Below, piece by piece: positions 16,421-24,989 of a stretch of DNA of 54,311 nt. The stretch is from an uncultured Desulfuromonadales bacterium (GTDB lineage Bacteria; Desulfobacterota; Desulfuromonadia; Desulfuromonadales; Trichloromonadaceae). The notes beneath the pieces were generated by a model that was given only the letters and a program-made list of their open reading frames with translations, made no database searches and was not told the DNA's origin. The stretch is from the NCBI GenBank assembly GCA_945787465.1, contig CALZIZ010000018.1, forward strand, positions 1 to 54,311. Direction: 5' to 3'. The translations under genes and the position numbers were made by a program. Each line of letters begins with the position of its first letter. The stretch's first letter is position 1.

Positions 16421-16858
16421 ATGTCTGCCCAGATTGTTGCGGTTTGTATCAGTGAAAATAAGGGAGAGCGCAAAACCCCCGTCGAATCGGCAGAGTTAAG
16501 CCCAAACCATGGAATTGTCGGCGATGGCCATGCCGGCACCTGGCATCGCCAGGTCAGCTTGCTCGCCCAGGAAAGCATCGACAAAATGCGCCAGATGGGA
16601 CTCGACGTGAAGGAGGGGGATTTCGCAGAAAACATTACCACCCTGGGCATCGACCTGCCTTCGTTGCCCGTGGGCACGCGGCTGGGTATCGGCCCTGCCA
16701 GGGTCGAGGTGACCCAGATCGGCAAGGAGTGCCATACCCGCTGCGCCATTTATCACCAGGCCGGCGATTGCGTGATGCCCAAAGAGGGGATTTTTGCCAA
16801 AGTACTGCAGGGCGGGGTCATAAAGGCCGGGGATAAGATCGAGGTTTTGCCTGATTGA
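16421..16858 (+). CDS. MOSC domain-containing protein
   Basis: A 145-residue single-domain MOSC protein starting MSAQIVAVCISENKGERK. The family signature is present: HGIVGDGHAGTWHRQVSLLAQESI, DFAENITTLGIDL and KECHTRCAIYHQAGDCVMPKEGIFAKV with the conserved cysteine. MOSC domains deliver sulfur to, or bind, molybdenum cofactor enzymes. GGAGG lies 8 bases before ATG 16421. The gene directly follows moaA and probably shares its transcript. Confidence 0.9.
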   Translation: MSAQIVAVCISENKGERKTPVESAELSPNHGIVGDGHAGTWHRQVSLLAQESIDKMRQMGLDVKEGDFAENITTLGIDLPSLPVGTRLGIGPARVEVTQIGKECHTRCAIYHQAGDCVMPKEGIFAKVLQGGVIKAGDKIEVLPD

Positions 16859-17166
16859 TGGCAGGGAGGATCTGTCCTGCAATGGGCGTGGGGTTTATCA
16901 ACAGTGCGGGGGTTTTCTCCACACCCTGGAACCCGCGATTCCGGCCGCCCAGGCGCAAGACGTCCGTTTTCTCCACACTTTCCGACCAGCCCCCCCCACC
17001 CCCTCCCCCTCCTAGGCCTGAAACCAAGTAAATTCAGCATCTTTCAGGCCTGGCATTTGAGTTGCAAAACAACTAAACAACACTTGTAAACTGCGACTCC
17101 TGCTCGGATTGATGGACCCTGTGGGGTTCTTGCGGGCAGCTTGCCGAAAAGCGGGAGATAGACTTT
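16859..17166. other. Intergenic stretch with two copies of TTTTCTCCACAC
   Basis: No gene. The string TTTTCTCCACAC occurs at about 16912-16923 and again at 16969-16980 in the same orientation, 57 bases apart. It could be a pair of regulator sites or chance. No clear promoter is seen for the radical SAM gene downstream. Confidence 0.3.
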
Positions 17167-18270
17167 ATGCCAGCATCTGAGACAGTAAAAGCTTTGCGTC
17201 AAAGCGGTTTGACCCCGCCCCAGACCCTGACCCTCGCAATTACCGGCGCCTGCAACCTCGAATGTCTGCATTGCTGGGTCGATGCGGGGCCGTCTTCCTC
17301 GGAGGCTCAGGTGCCAGTGGCCGCGCTGCGCCGGGTGATCGAAGAGTTTGCGGCACTTGGCGGCGAAGGGATTCGCTTTACCGGAGGGGAACCGCTCTGC
17401 CATCCCGACTGGCTCGAACTTATGCAACTGGCCAAGACCGCCGGCTTGCGCAGCGCTTTCCTGCAGACCAACGCCATGCTGCTCACAGACGAGGATGTGA
17501 CTGCCTTGCGGAGACTCGATTTTCCCGAACTCACCATTCAGATCAGCCTCGATGGGGCGACGGCGCCGACCCATGACCGGGTGCGGGGCGAAGGGGCCTA
17601 CCAGGGAGTCCTGGACGGCATCCGGCGTCTTGCAAATGGAGGCCTTGCCAAGAACATTTCGATCTTCTTTACCGAGATGCGCCACAATCTGCAGGAACTG
17701 CCGACCCTGCTTGAACTTGCCAACAGACTGGGCGTCGGTTCGGTCACCTCGGGCTCCCTTGTCCTTTGCGGCCGGGCCGCCGAGGACAACCCCGTCGCCC
17801 CTCCCGAAATCGATCAGTACATGCAACTGCTCAATCGCTTTGAGGCCGACCCTCGCTTCAGGGCCCTATATGAGAAGCTCGGCACCGTGGCGCCCCTGGA
17901 GTGGTTTGCAAAAGAAGCTCAACGTTCAAAATGCTGCAGTTTTGCCGAAAACCCCTACCTGACATCGACCGGCAAGCTCTACCCCTGCGTGCTCTGTCAT
18001 GTTGATGATTTTGCCGTGGCGGGGGTCTTCGAAAAAGGCCTGGCCGATGCCTTTGCCGAAGGCGCTTCGCTCTGGTCGTCTCTGCTGCAGACAAGCCGCC
18101 AAAGAGCCGAGACCATCCCCCAGTGCCAGGAGTGCCCGGAAGCTCAAACCTGCAACGCAGGCTGCATGGGCCGCGCATGGGGAAGCTGCGGCGACCTCAT
18201 GGCCGCCGATGACCGCTGCGATCTGAGGCGGAGCATCTACCAGCGAAAGAATCTCCGGTCCGTCGCCTGA
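17167..18270 (+). CDS. Radical SAM/SPASM domain protein
   Basis: A 367-residue protein. The radical SAM cluster motif is C29-x3-C33-x2-C36 (TGACNLECLHCW), followed by RFTGGEPLCHPDW and QISLDG. A SPASM-type C-terminus begins near residue 255 with KCCSFAENPYLTSTGKLYPC and ends with CQECPEAQTCNAGCMGRAWG, ligands for one or two auxiliary 4Fe-4S clusters. Enzymes of this build modify peptides or act in cofactor maturation. No precursor peptide gene is evident next to it. It stands alone between the moaA/MOSC pair and a patatin gene, so the substrate is unknown. Confidence 0.85.
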   Translation: MPASETVKALRQSGLTPPQTLTLAITGACNLECLHCWVDAGPSSSEAQVPVAALRRVIEEFAALGGEGIRFTGGEPLCHPDWLELMQLAKTAGLRSAFLQTNAMLLTDEDVTALRRLDFPELTIQISLDGATAPTHDRVRGEGAYQGVLDGIRRLANGGLAKNISIFFTEMRHNLQELPTLLELANRLGVGSVTSGSLVLCGRAAEDNPVAPPEIDQYMQLLNRFEADPRFRALYEKLGTVAPLEWFAKEAQRSKCCSFAENPYLTSTGKLYPCVLCHVDDFAVAGVFEKGLADAFAEGASLWSSLLQTSRQRAETIPQCQECPEAQTCNAGCMGRAWGSCGDLMAADDRCDLRRSIYQRKNLRSVA

Positions 18271-18542
18271 CCTCCCCCCCCCTTTATCGTCCCAAGGCTT
18301 GAAACACAGATGCCTTTCCATAAACGATCCGCCCCAATGATGTAAACTTATCAAGGTGAACATCTAACTTCTGCCCGATACTACTGACTCCTGAATACCC
18401 CACTCTCATTTCCCTGGTGACCTTTGGGGTTGTGGGAATTTGACAGAGTGAAAAGTTCAAATAGAGTATTCATGAGTTTGAGAGGGGTAAGTCTTCTGGG
18501 GCCGATAACGGGTCGCTAATGGCTAACAGGTAGAGGGTCGCT

Positions 18543-19727
18543 ATGGAAAAACTTCAAAAACCGGTTCGTGTAGCCATCGCCTGCCAAGGTGGCGGGGCCC
18601 ACACCGCCTTCACCGCAGGTGTCCTCAACAAGATCTTAGAACAAACCCGCCAGCCGTTCGAAATTGTGGCGCTCAGTGGCACCTCGGGCGGTGCCGTCTG
18701 CGCACTCTTCACCTGGTACGGGTTGAGCAAGAATGACCCTGAGATGGCCCGAAAATTGTTAAACGGGTTCTGGACGGACAACTCGGCTAACTCTTTTATG
18801 GAGAAGCTCTGGAACCTTTGGGCCCTCGGGGCGGTGAGGGCCCCCGTTGAGGCCAAAGTCAGCCCCTACTCCCCCGGGCTATCCTGGGCCCTCGATCAGG
18901 CCTTGCTTCAGGGCGATTTCATGCAGAAGATGCTCGGGTTCGGCGATGTCGGTGTTTTTTCAAGTTGGAGCGCGTTTGCGCGCTCAGAACTGGAGAAGTA
19001 TTCCTTGAGGGGCGAGTTCCTGGATTTAAAACGGCTCCTCGAAAAGCATATCGACTTCAGCTCTTTACCTCGATGCTTGAAGAAGCCGCGGTTGCTCGTT
19101 GGGGCTGTGGAGGTGCGCACCGGAGAGTTCAAAGCCTTTGATTCCAAGATTGAACCCATCCTTCCTGAGACGATTCTGGCTTCCGCGGCACTCCCCAACT
19201 TGTTTAAGGCGGTCCACATAGACAACGGAGTTTACTGGGACGGATTGTTTTCGCAGAACCCTCCCGTACGGGAGTTTGTAAAGGACGTTGACCTCGCGGA
19301 TAAGCCTGACCAAATCTGGGTAATCCAAATCAATCCCAGCAAGCGCGATACGGAGCCTACGACTGTGGAGGAGATCCTGGACCGGCGGAACGAACTCTCC
19401 GGAAACGTTTCTTTGGAGCAAGAGATCGACTTCATCAAGACGCTCAACAAGGTCGTCAAGGCAACCGATGAATTGTTCAAGGCCCACCCGGAGATTTCTG
19501 CCTCCCCCGCTGGTGATGCTCTCCGGAGGTACAAGACCGTAAAGATCTGCCGCATTGAGATTGACGAGCAAAGGCTCTTCTCCGATCGAGCCTCTGGGCT
19601 GGACTATGCCTCAAAGCTGGACCGGAGTCCCTCGTTCATCCAGCGCCTTGTGGAGCATGGCAAAAGCCAAGCAGAGTCTTTCCTGGATGGTTGGCCGGAA
19701 AGCGTCGATTACGAGATCTATCACTAG
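18543..19727 (+). CDS. Patatin-like phospholipase
   Basis: A 394-residue protein with the patatin catalytic set. The oxyanion loop is QGGGAHTAF (15-23), the nucleophile S48 lies in SGTSGG (45-50), and the dyad aspartate D233 in YWDG. Such enzymes hydrolyse acyl esters of lipids at the cytoplasmic side of membranes. No signal peptide is seen. GAGG lies a few bases before ATG 18543. The stop codon TAG falls inside the left arm of the inverted-repeat element 19724-19845, so that element may have replaced the original end of the gene. Confidence 0.88.
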   Translation: MEKLQKPVRVAIACQGGGAHTAFTAGVLNKILEQTRQPFEIVALSGTSGGAVCALFTWYGLSKNDPEMARKLLNGFWTDNSANSFMEKLWNLWALGAVRAPVEAKVSPYSPGLSWALDQALLQGDFMQKMLGFGDVGVFSSWSAFARSELEKYSLRGEFLDLKRLLEKHIDFSSLPRCLKKPRLLVGAVEVRTGEFKAFDSKIEPILPETILASAALPNLFKAVHIDNGVYWDGLFSQNPPVREFVKDVDLADKPDQIWVIQINPSKRDTEPTTVEEILDRRNELSGNVSLEQEIDFIKTLNKVVKATDELFKAHPEISASPAGDALRRYKTVKICRIEIDEQRLFSDRASGLDYASKLDRSPSFIQRLVEHGKSQAESFLDGWPESVDYEIYH

Positions 19728-19845
19728 TACAGACGGGCGAAAGTCCGTTGCTGGATTCGGTCGCCGCTGCATCCCGACCCGCTGCGTTGCTCGGCGGTTG
19801 AATATGGCTCAATATTCGCCCTAGACTTCCGCCCGGCTGTACTAG
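19724..19845. repeat. MITE-like element with terminal inverted repeats
   Basis: The left end CTAGTACAGACGGGCGAAAG and the right end (reverse complement CTAGTACAGCCGGGCGGAAG) agree at 18 of 20 positions over a 122-base unit. The inner part holds a second dyad GAATAT/ATATTC (19800-19817). There is no coding capacity. It overlaps the last codon of the patatin gene. Confidence 0.65.
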
Positions 19846-19876
19846 GAGGCTGTCGGACCCATATTCTGGAGGAGAG

Positions 19877-20686
19877 ATGCCCGAGAGAAAACTGCAATCG
19901 ACATACCCGTTGCGCCTGCGATTGCACCATATCATCTTTGAGGCGGATACCCCTGCGGGCAAGCTGTTCGATGTGGTGCTGATCTTCAGCATCATCCTCA
20001 GCGTCATCGTCGTGATGCTCGACAGCGTTGCTGTACTGCAGCAGGAGTATGGGCCTCTGTTCTATCTCTTCGAGTGGTTCTTCACCCTGCTGTTCACTGT
20101 CGAGTATCTGCTGCGTCTCAGTTGTGTCGGCCGGCCGTTGAAATACGCCGGAAGCTTTTTCGGCATCGTTGACCTGCTTTCCATCATCCCGACCTATCTC
20201 AGCCTGTTTATTCCGAGTGGAGAATATTTACTGGTGATCCGGGTTCTGCGTCTGCTGCGGGTGTTCCGGGTCTTGAAGCTGGTGCAGTACGTTGGCGAAG
20301 CCAACTATTTGATGCGGGCGTTGCGGGCCAGCCGACGTAAAGTGGCGGTCTTTTTGTTGTCGGTGCTGCTGATGATGGTGATTTTCGGCTCGGTGATGTA
20401 TATCGTCGAGGGGCCGGAGCACGGTTTTACCAGCATTCCCTACTGGGCGATTGTCACCATGACCACCGTTGGCTACGGCGATATCTCGCCGCAGACCGAT
20501 CTGGGTCAGGCGATCGCTTCGTTGGTGATGATTCTCGGCTACGCGATCATTGCTATCCCGACCGGAATCGTAACCGCTGAATTAACATTCTCGCAACAGA
20601 TCACCACCAAGAGCTGCCCGCAGTGCAGCGCCGAAGGGCACGCGCCGGACGCAATCTATTGCAAACGCTGCGGAGCCACCCTCTAA
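19877..20686 (+). CDS. Voltage-gated potassium-type ion channel with C-terminal zinc ribbon
   Basis: A 269-residue six-helix ion transporter. S1-S3 span about 30-110, and the S4 voltage sensor is IRVLRLLRVFRVLK (121-134). The pore helix is followed by the selectivity filter TTVGYGD (196-202) and S6 (about 210-232). The C-terminus holds a zinc-ribbon-like CPQC...YCKRC (about 246-264) in place of a large cytoplasmic domain. It acts in the inner membrane, most likely as a potassium channel. GGAGG lies just upstream. With the next gene it forms a 2.4-kb segment bounded by inverted copies of CTAGGAGGCTGTC. Confidence 0.9.
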   Translation: MPERKLQSTYPLRLRLHHIIFEADTPAGKLFDVVLIFSIILSVIVVMLDSVAVLQQEYGPLFYLFEWFFTLLFTVEYLLRLSCVGRPLKYAGSFFGIVDLLSIIPTYLSLFIPSGEYLLVIRVLRLLRVFRVLKLVQYVGEANYLMRALRASRRKVAVFLLSVLLMMVIFGSVMYIVEGPEHGFTSIPYWAIVTMTTVGYGDISPQTDLGQAIASLVMILGYAIIAIPTGIVTAELTFSQQITTKSCPQCSAEGHAPDAIYCKRCGATL

Positions 20687-20902
20687 GCCAATCGGTTATT
20701 CGAGCTGCTCATTGGGCAGCAGACAACCGCTCAGCTCTCTGCCGAGAGACTTTTAAAGCCGTTACCAGAGATGAAAAGGGTTCAGTCACTTCATAGCTCT
20801 ACGATACCAGCCGTCGGAGTTTTATCTGTGCCTCGTCATCGCGTACATCTTTGATAAAATTAATTTCATTCACATGCAGCCGCCAGAGACAGGGAGGACC
20901 AG

Positions 20903-21958
20903 ATGGCCGATCTCTCCACCACCTATATGGGTATGAGCCTGCGCAACCCAATCGTCGTTGCCAGTAGCAGCATGACCGGGAACCTCGCTGGGGTGCGCAA
21001 ATGTGCCGCCGCCGGAGCCGGAGCTATCGTACTGAAATCGCTCTTTGAAGAACAAATTGTCGCAGAGACCAACGAACTGGAGAAATATGCCGACTACTCC
21101 GGTCATGGCGAAGCCCACGATTACGTACAAGGCTACGGCATGGAACTCGGTCCCCAGGACTACCTGAAACTGGTCAGCGATGCCAAACACGAGGTCGAGG
21201 TGCCGATCATCGCCAGCCTCAACTGTATCTCAAGTGAGCGCTGGGCAAATTACGCCAACAAATTGGAACACGCCGGAGCTGATGCCATTGAGTTGAATGT
21301 CGGGATTATGCCGACCCACGCCAAACAGGAAGGCCTTAAGGTTCTTGAGCAGTATTTCAAGATTCTGCACGATGTGAAAACCCGGGTGAAGATCCCGGTG
21401 GCGATGAAGGTCGGTCCCTACTTCACCTCATTTGCCCATTTTGCCGACCGATTGACCCATGATCGGGCCGAAGCCCCGCCGTTTGCTGCAGGCCGACGGG
21501 GGATGACCCGCGAAGAAGGGAAGATCACCTGGCAGGGAGCGGACGGGCTGGTGCTGTTCAACCGCTTCTACATGTTCGACATCGATATCGACAAGCTGGA
21601 ACTGGTGCATGGCAACCCCTACAGCACCCCGGCAGAAATTCACTACAGCCTGCGCTGGCTTTCGCTGCTGGCCGGAAACGTTGGTTGCGACCTGGTCGGC
21701 AATACCGGTATTCACGATGGCCGAGATGCGATCAAGGCGCTCCTGGCAGGGGCCATGGTGGTGCAGATCTGTTCCACCCTGTTTTTGAACGGATTGGAGC
21801 AGATCGTAAAAATGCAGGAACAGATGCAGGCCTGGATGCGCGAACATGGCCACAACAAGCTCTGCGATTTCCGCGGTCTGCTCAGTCAGGCACGCAGCGA
21901 ACACCCGGAGCATCATGAACGACTGCAGTACATTAAACTGTTTGGCGGCATAGAGTAA
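20903..21958 (+). CDS. Dihydroorotate dehydrogenase-like flavoprotein
   Basis: A 351-residue TIM-barrel protein starting MADLSTTYMGMSLRNPIVVASS, the opening of PyrD-like FMN enzymes. Strand segments AGAGAIVLKSLFEEQI, PIIASLNCISSERW, AIELNVGIMP, PVAMKVGPYF and the FMN phosphate region NTGIHDGRDAIKALLAGA match the dihydroorotate dehydrogenase-like subfamily. This group is probably not the pyrimidine enzyme itself, since members occur beside true pyrD, and its substrate is unknown. GGGAGG is near the start. A terminator follows at 22021-22055. Confidence 0.85.
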   Translation: MADLSTTYMGMSLRNPIVVASSSMTGNLAGVRKCAAAGAGAIVLKSLFEEQIVAETNELEKYADYSGHGEAHDYVQGYGMELGPQDYLKLVSDAKHEVEVPIIASLNCISSERWANYANKLEHAGADAIELNVGIMPTHAKQEGLKVLEQYFKILHDVKTRVKIPVAMKVGPYFTSFAHFADRLTHDRAEAPPFAAGRRGMTREEGKITWQGADGLVLFNRFYMFDIDIDKLELVHGNPYSTPAEIHYSLRWLSLLAGNVGCDLVGNTGIHDGRDAIKALLAGAMVVQICSTLFLNGLEQIVKMQEQMQAWMREHGHNKLCDFRGLLSQARSEHPEHHERLQYIKLFGGIE

Positions 21959-22020
21959 GCTCGATATCAACAGACTCTTCCAACAAAAAAAGCTGGACGT
22001 CTGCGGACAAGACGTTTTCC

Positions 22021-22055
22021 AAACGCCTTGGGTTTGCGGGTCCGGCGTTTCTTTT
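22021..22055 (+). terminator. Rho-independent terminator after the dihydroorotate dehydrogenase-like gene
   Basis: AAACGCC (22021-22027) pairs with GGCGTTT (22044-22050), and CTTTT follows. It lies about 60 bases beyond the stop codon. Confidence 0.7.
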
Positions 22056-22122
22056 ACCTCAAGACAACGGGGGGGGAAGATATGTATTTCGCTGCAGGGA
22101 GAACTTTGATTGATGCCATATC

Positions 22123-22287
22123 AGGAGGCTGACCGATAATAGGGCCGAAGCGAAAATCCAGAAGTTTGAGAACAGATTTTGGGTCGTTTGAGAGCTCATA
22201 GCCGTAGCTATGAACCGAAAAGGAGCCGAAATATGGGCCAAACAGCTGGGTTTGCAGCCGGTCTCTAATTGTCGGACAGCCTCCTAG
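22123..22287. repeat. Long palindromic element (165 bases)
   Basis: The outer ends AGGAGGCTGACCGATAAT and (reverse complement) AGGAGGCTGTCCGACAAT match at 16 of 18 positions. The exact centre holds TCATAGC-CGTA-GCTATGA (22196-22213), so the whole unit folds on itself. It is non-coding and MITE-like. Its right end is also an inverted copy of CTAGGAGGCTGTCGGAC at 19842. A shorter remnant (CAGCCTCCTAG) lies at about 39434. Confidence 0.65.
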
Positions 22288-22382
22288 CTTGACGGTCGGC
22301 AATCTATGCGCTTTATTTATAGATACGCGCTTTATACGAGAGGCTGGGGGCTCCAGCAGGCCTTATGTGCCTGGGTTTCAAT

Positions 22383-22413
22383 ACTAAACACTTTCTCTCA
22401 GAAAGTGCTTAGT
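22383..22413. promoter_or_regulatory. Near-perfect palindrome upstream of the NuoE-like operon
   Basis: ACTAAACACTTTCT and the reverse complement of AGAAAGTGCTTAGT match at 13 of 14 positions around a 3-base centre. No T run follows, so an operator is likelier than a terminator. It lies about 300 bases before the next gene in an otherwise featureless 420-base gap (22288-22708). Confidence 0.45.
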
Positions 22414-22708
22414 CCCTGCTCTGATCAACCCCTGGGATAAGCACTTGGCCATAGGCTGCCCGGATATGCCGCTGCCAGGCACCGATCGAGACCTTTCACA
22501 CCTCAATCTCTCCCTTTTCGTGTCTCGATAGATAGAATCGAACGCTACTTCTGACGTTTAGTTTTGAAGATTGCTTATAAAAATCCGGTTCCTGCTCATG
22601 CTGAGGAATTGGCTGCTTTTTACGAGTCTCCGCTCCGCGGATGACCTCAACTAATATTCCCCATCACCACGCCTCCACCGGCACCAAACATGACAACGGA
22701 GGATATGC

Positions 22709-23197
22709 ATGTGCTCTACCGATCTTGATGTCGTGAATGAAATCGTCCGAACAAGGGGACATACAGCCGACCATGCGATCCCGATCCTTCAGGAGGTCCA
22801 GAAGCGATTTCGCTATGTTCCCCGGGAGGCCATTGTTCGGATCGCCAGCATCACCGAAATGACCGAGTCTCAGCTCTACGGAGTCGCCACCTTCTATTCT
22901 CAGTTTCGCCTCGAACCGGTGGGCGACACCATTATCAAGGTCTGCCATGGAACAGCCTGCCACGTCGGCGGTGCAAAAGGGTTGACCGAAGCCCTCGAGC
23001 ATAAACTGAGGGTGAAGTCCGGCGAGACCACATCGGACCGAAAATTCACCCTGACCTCGGTGGCCTGCGTGGGATGCTGCTCTCTGGCGCCGGTTCTCAT
23101 GGTGGCGGACGGCAACACCTATGGGCGGCTAGATCGGAAAAAGGCCGTAAACATCGTTGAAAGCCTTGAGGGAGTGAGCGGTGCAGAACCCAAATGA
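22709..23197 (+). CDS. NuoE-like [2Fe-2S] NADH dehydrogenase subunit
   Basis: A 162-residue thioredoxin-like ferredoxin subunit. The N-terminal helical part contains VPREAIVRIASI and GVATFYSQFRLEP, and the four cluster cysteines are C79, C84, C120 and C124 (CHGTACHVGG and ACVGCCSLAP). It is equivalent to NuoE or HndA and passes electrons between the flavin subunit and other clusters. It is the first gene of a three-gene operon and overlaps the NuoF-like gene by 17 bases. Confidence 0.93.
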   Translation: MCSTDLDVVNEIVRTRGHTADHAIPILQEVQKRFRYVPREAIVRIASITEMTESQLYGVATFYSQFRLEPVGDTIIKVCHGTACHVGGAKGLTEALEHKLRVKSGETTSDRKFTLTSVACVGCCSLAPVLMVADGNTYGRLDRKKAVNIVESLEGVSGAEPK

Positions 23198-24989
23198 ACA
23201 CAAACGCAAATCGATCGTGGTGGGAATGAGCACCTGCAACATCGCCTCGGGCTCTCAGGATGTCTACGAGTTCTGCCGGGGCGAGATCGAAACCAGGGGG
23301 CTTGATGTCAACCTGGGAAGCACCGGCTGCCTGGGCATGTGCTACAGCGAACCCCAGGTGCAGGTCATCGACGAGGACGGCACCAGGCACCTCTACGAGC
23401 GAGTGCAGCCCAGCGGCATGCTGCAGATCCTGGAGCAGCACGTGATCGGCGACCACCCCTGCCAGAAGTGGCTGGCGAAGCTGGACAAGGGGGAGGCCCA
23501 CGATTTTCGCAGCAAGCAGAGCCGGATCGTCCTGGCCAACTGCGGCCGCATCGACCCGGAGAGCATTGACGACTACCTGGCCGCCGACGGGTACCAGGCG
23601 CTGCAAAAGGTCCTGCAAAAAATGGATCAGGAAGGAGTGATCGACGGGATCACGGCTTCAGGGCTGCGGGGCCGTGGCGGCGCCGGCTTTTCGACGGGTG
23701 TGAAATGGAAGTTCGCGCACCAGGTGGCCGGTGACGAAAAGTACATTATCTGCAACGCGGACGAGGGTGACCCCGGCGCGTTCATGGACCGGACCCTGCT
23801 GGAGAGCGATCCCCACGCCGTGCTCGAGGGGATGGCCATCGGCGCCTTCGCTACCGGAGCCAACAAAGGTTACATCTACTGCCGGGCCGAGTATCCCCTG
23901 GCTGTCGCCAGGCTCCACAAGGCCATCGCCCAGGCCGAAGAAAGGGGATATCTGGGGAAAAACATCCTCGGCTCGGGCTTTGACCTCAGCCTCCAGGTCA
24001 AGGAGGGGGCCGGGGCGTTTGTGTGCGGCGAAGAAACCGCTCTGCTGGCCTCCATCGAAGGGCAGCGGGGCATGCCGAGGGTGAGGCCGCCGTTTCCGGC
24101 CCAATCCGGCCTGTTCGGCAAGCCGACGACCATCAACAACGTGGAGACCTGGGCCAACGTGCCCTGGATCATCCGCAACGGGGCGGAGGCCTTCGCCTCC
24201 CTGGGCACCGAGAAGAGCAAGGGCACCAAGGTGTTCGCCCTGGCCGGCAAGGTGAAGCGGGGCGGGCTTGTGGAAGTGCCCATGGGCACCACCCTGCTGG
24301 AGGTCATCCACGACATCGGCGGCGGCACGCCAAACGGCAGGGACGTGCTGGCGGTGCAGATGGGCGGCCCCTCGGGCGGGTGCGTACCATCGACCTGCCT
24401 CGACACCCGCATCGACTACGAGGAGGTCAGCCGCACCGGCGCCATCATGGGCTCGGGGGGAATGGTGGTGCTCGACGATACCTCCTGCATGGTGGAGGTG
24501 GCCCGCTACTTCATGGACTTCGTGCAGAACGAGTCCTGCGGCAAGTGCACCTTCTGCCGGGTGGGAACCAGGCGAATGCTCGAAATTCTGACCCGCATCT
24601 GCGAGGGGCAAGGCAAGGCCGACGACATCCCGCTCCTTGAAGAACTGGCTTACAAGACCAAGACCACCAGCCTGTGCGGGCTGGGACAGACGGCCCCCAA
24701 CCCCGTCCTCACCACTCTGCGCTATTTTCGCAATGCCTACCAGGAGCACATCGAGCACCATCGCTGCCGGGCCGGCCAGTGCCGCAACCTGTGCTCCTTC
24801 GAGATCACCGCCGACTGCACCGGTTGTCACTTATGCCTGGTGAACTGCCCCACGAACGCCATCGACGGGCAGAAGAAGGCCCGCCATGATATCAGACAGG
24901 ATGCCTGCATCCGCTGCGGCGTGTGCCGCGACGTTTGCCGGTTTAACGCGGTGGTCGTAGGGCCGCCTAAGGGGACTGCCAGTGCCTGA
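23181..24989 (+). CDS. NuoF-like NADH-binding flavin/Fe-S subunit with extra ferredoxin domains
   Basis: A 602-residue fusion like HndC/HydB. An N-terminal thioredoxin-like [2Fe-2S] domain carries C19, C32, C50 and C54. The FMN/NADH-binding core follows, with GLRGRGGAGFSTGVKW and NADEGDPGAFMDR. The SLBB region and the 4Fe-4S motif SCGKCTFCRVGTRRML come next, and the C-terminal 2[4Fe-4S] ferredoxin (CTGCHLCLVNCP, CIRCGVCRDVCR) ends the protein. Translation probably begins at GTG 23181 (AGGGAG upstream); ATG 23226 is less likely. Such subunits exchange electrons with NAD(H) in bifurcating hydrogenases and formate dehydrogenases. No hydrogenase or formate dehydrogenase gene is adjacent. Confidence 0.92.
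   Translation: MQNPNEHKRKSIVVGMSTCNIASGSQDVYEFCRGEIETRGLDVNLGSTGCLGMCYSEPQVQVIDEDGTRHLYERVQPSGMLQILEQHVIGDHPCQKWLAKLDKGEAHDFRSKQSRIVLANCGRIDPESIDDYLAADGYQALQKVLQKMDQEGVIDGITASGLRGRGGAGFSTGVKWKFAHQVAGDEKYIICNADEGDPGAFMDRTLLESDPHAVLEGMAIGAFATGANKGYIYCRAEYPLAVARLHKAIAQAEERGYLGKNILGSGFDLSLQVKEGAGAFVCGEETALLASIEGQRGMPRVRPPFPAQSGLFGKPTTINNVETWANVPWIIRNGAEAFASLGTEKSKGTKVFALAGKVKRGGLVEVPMGTTLLEVIHDIGGGTPNGRDVLAVQMGGPSGGCVPSTCLDTRIDYEEVSRTGAIMGSGGMVVLDDTSCMVEVARYFMDFVQNESCGKCTFCRVGTRRMLEILTRICEGQGKADDIPLLEELAYKTKTTSLCGLGQTAPNPVLTTLRYFRNAYQEHIEHHRCRAGQCRNLCSFEITADCTGCHLCLVNCPTNAIDGQKKARHDIRQDACIRCGVCRDVCRFNAVVVGPPKGTASA

Noticed and set aside
17167-18270. RiPP maturase with its own precursor
   Set aside because: No short gene with a peptide-like end was found within several hundred bases on either side.
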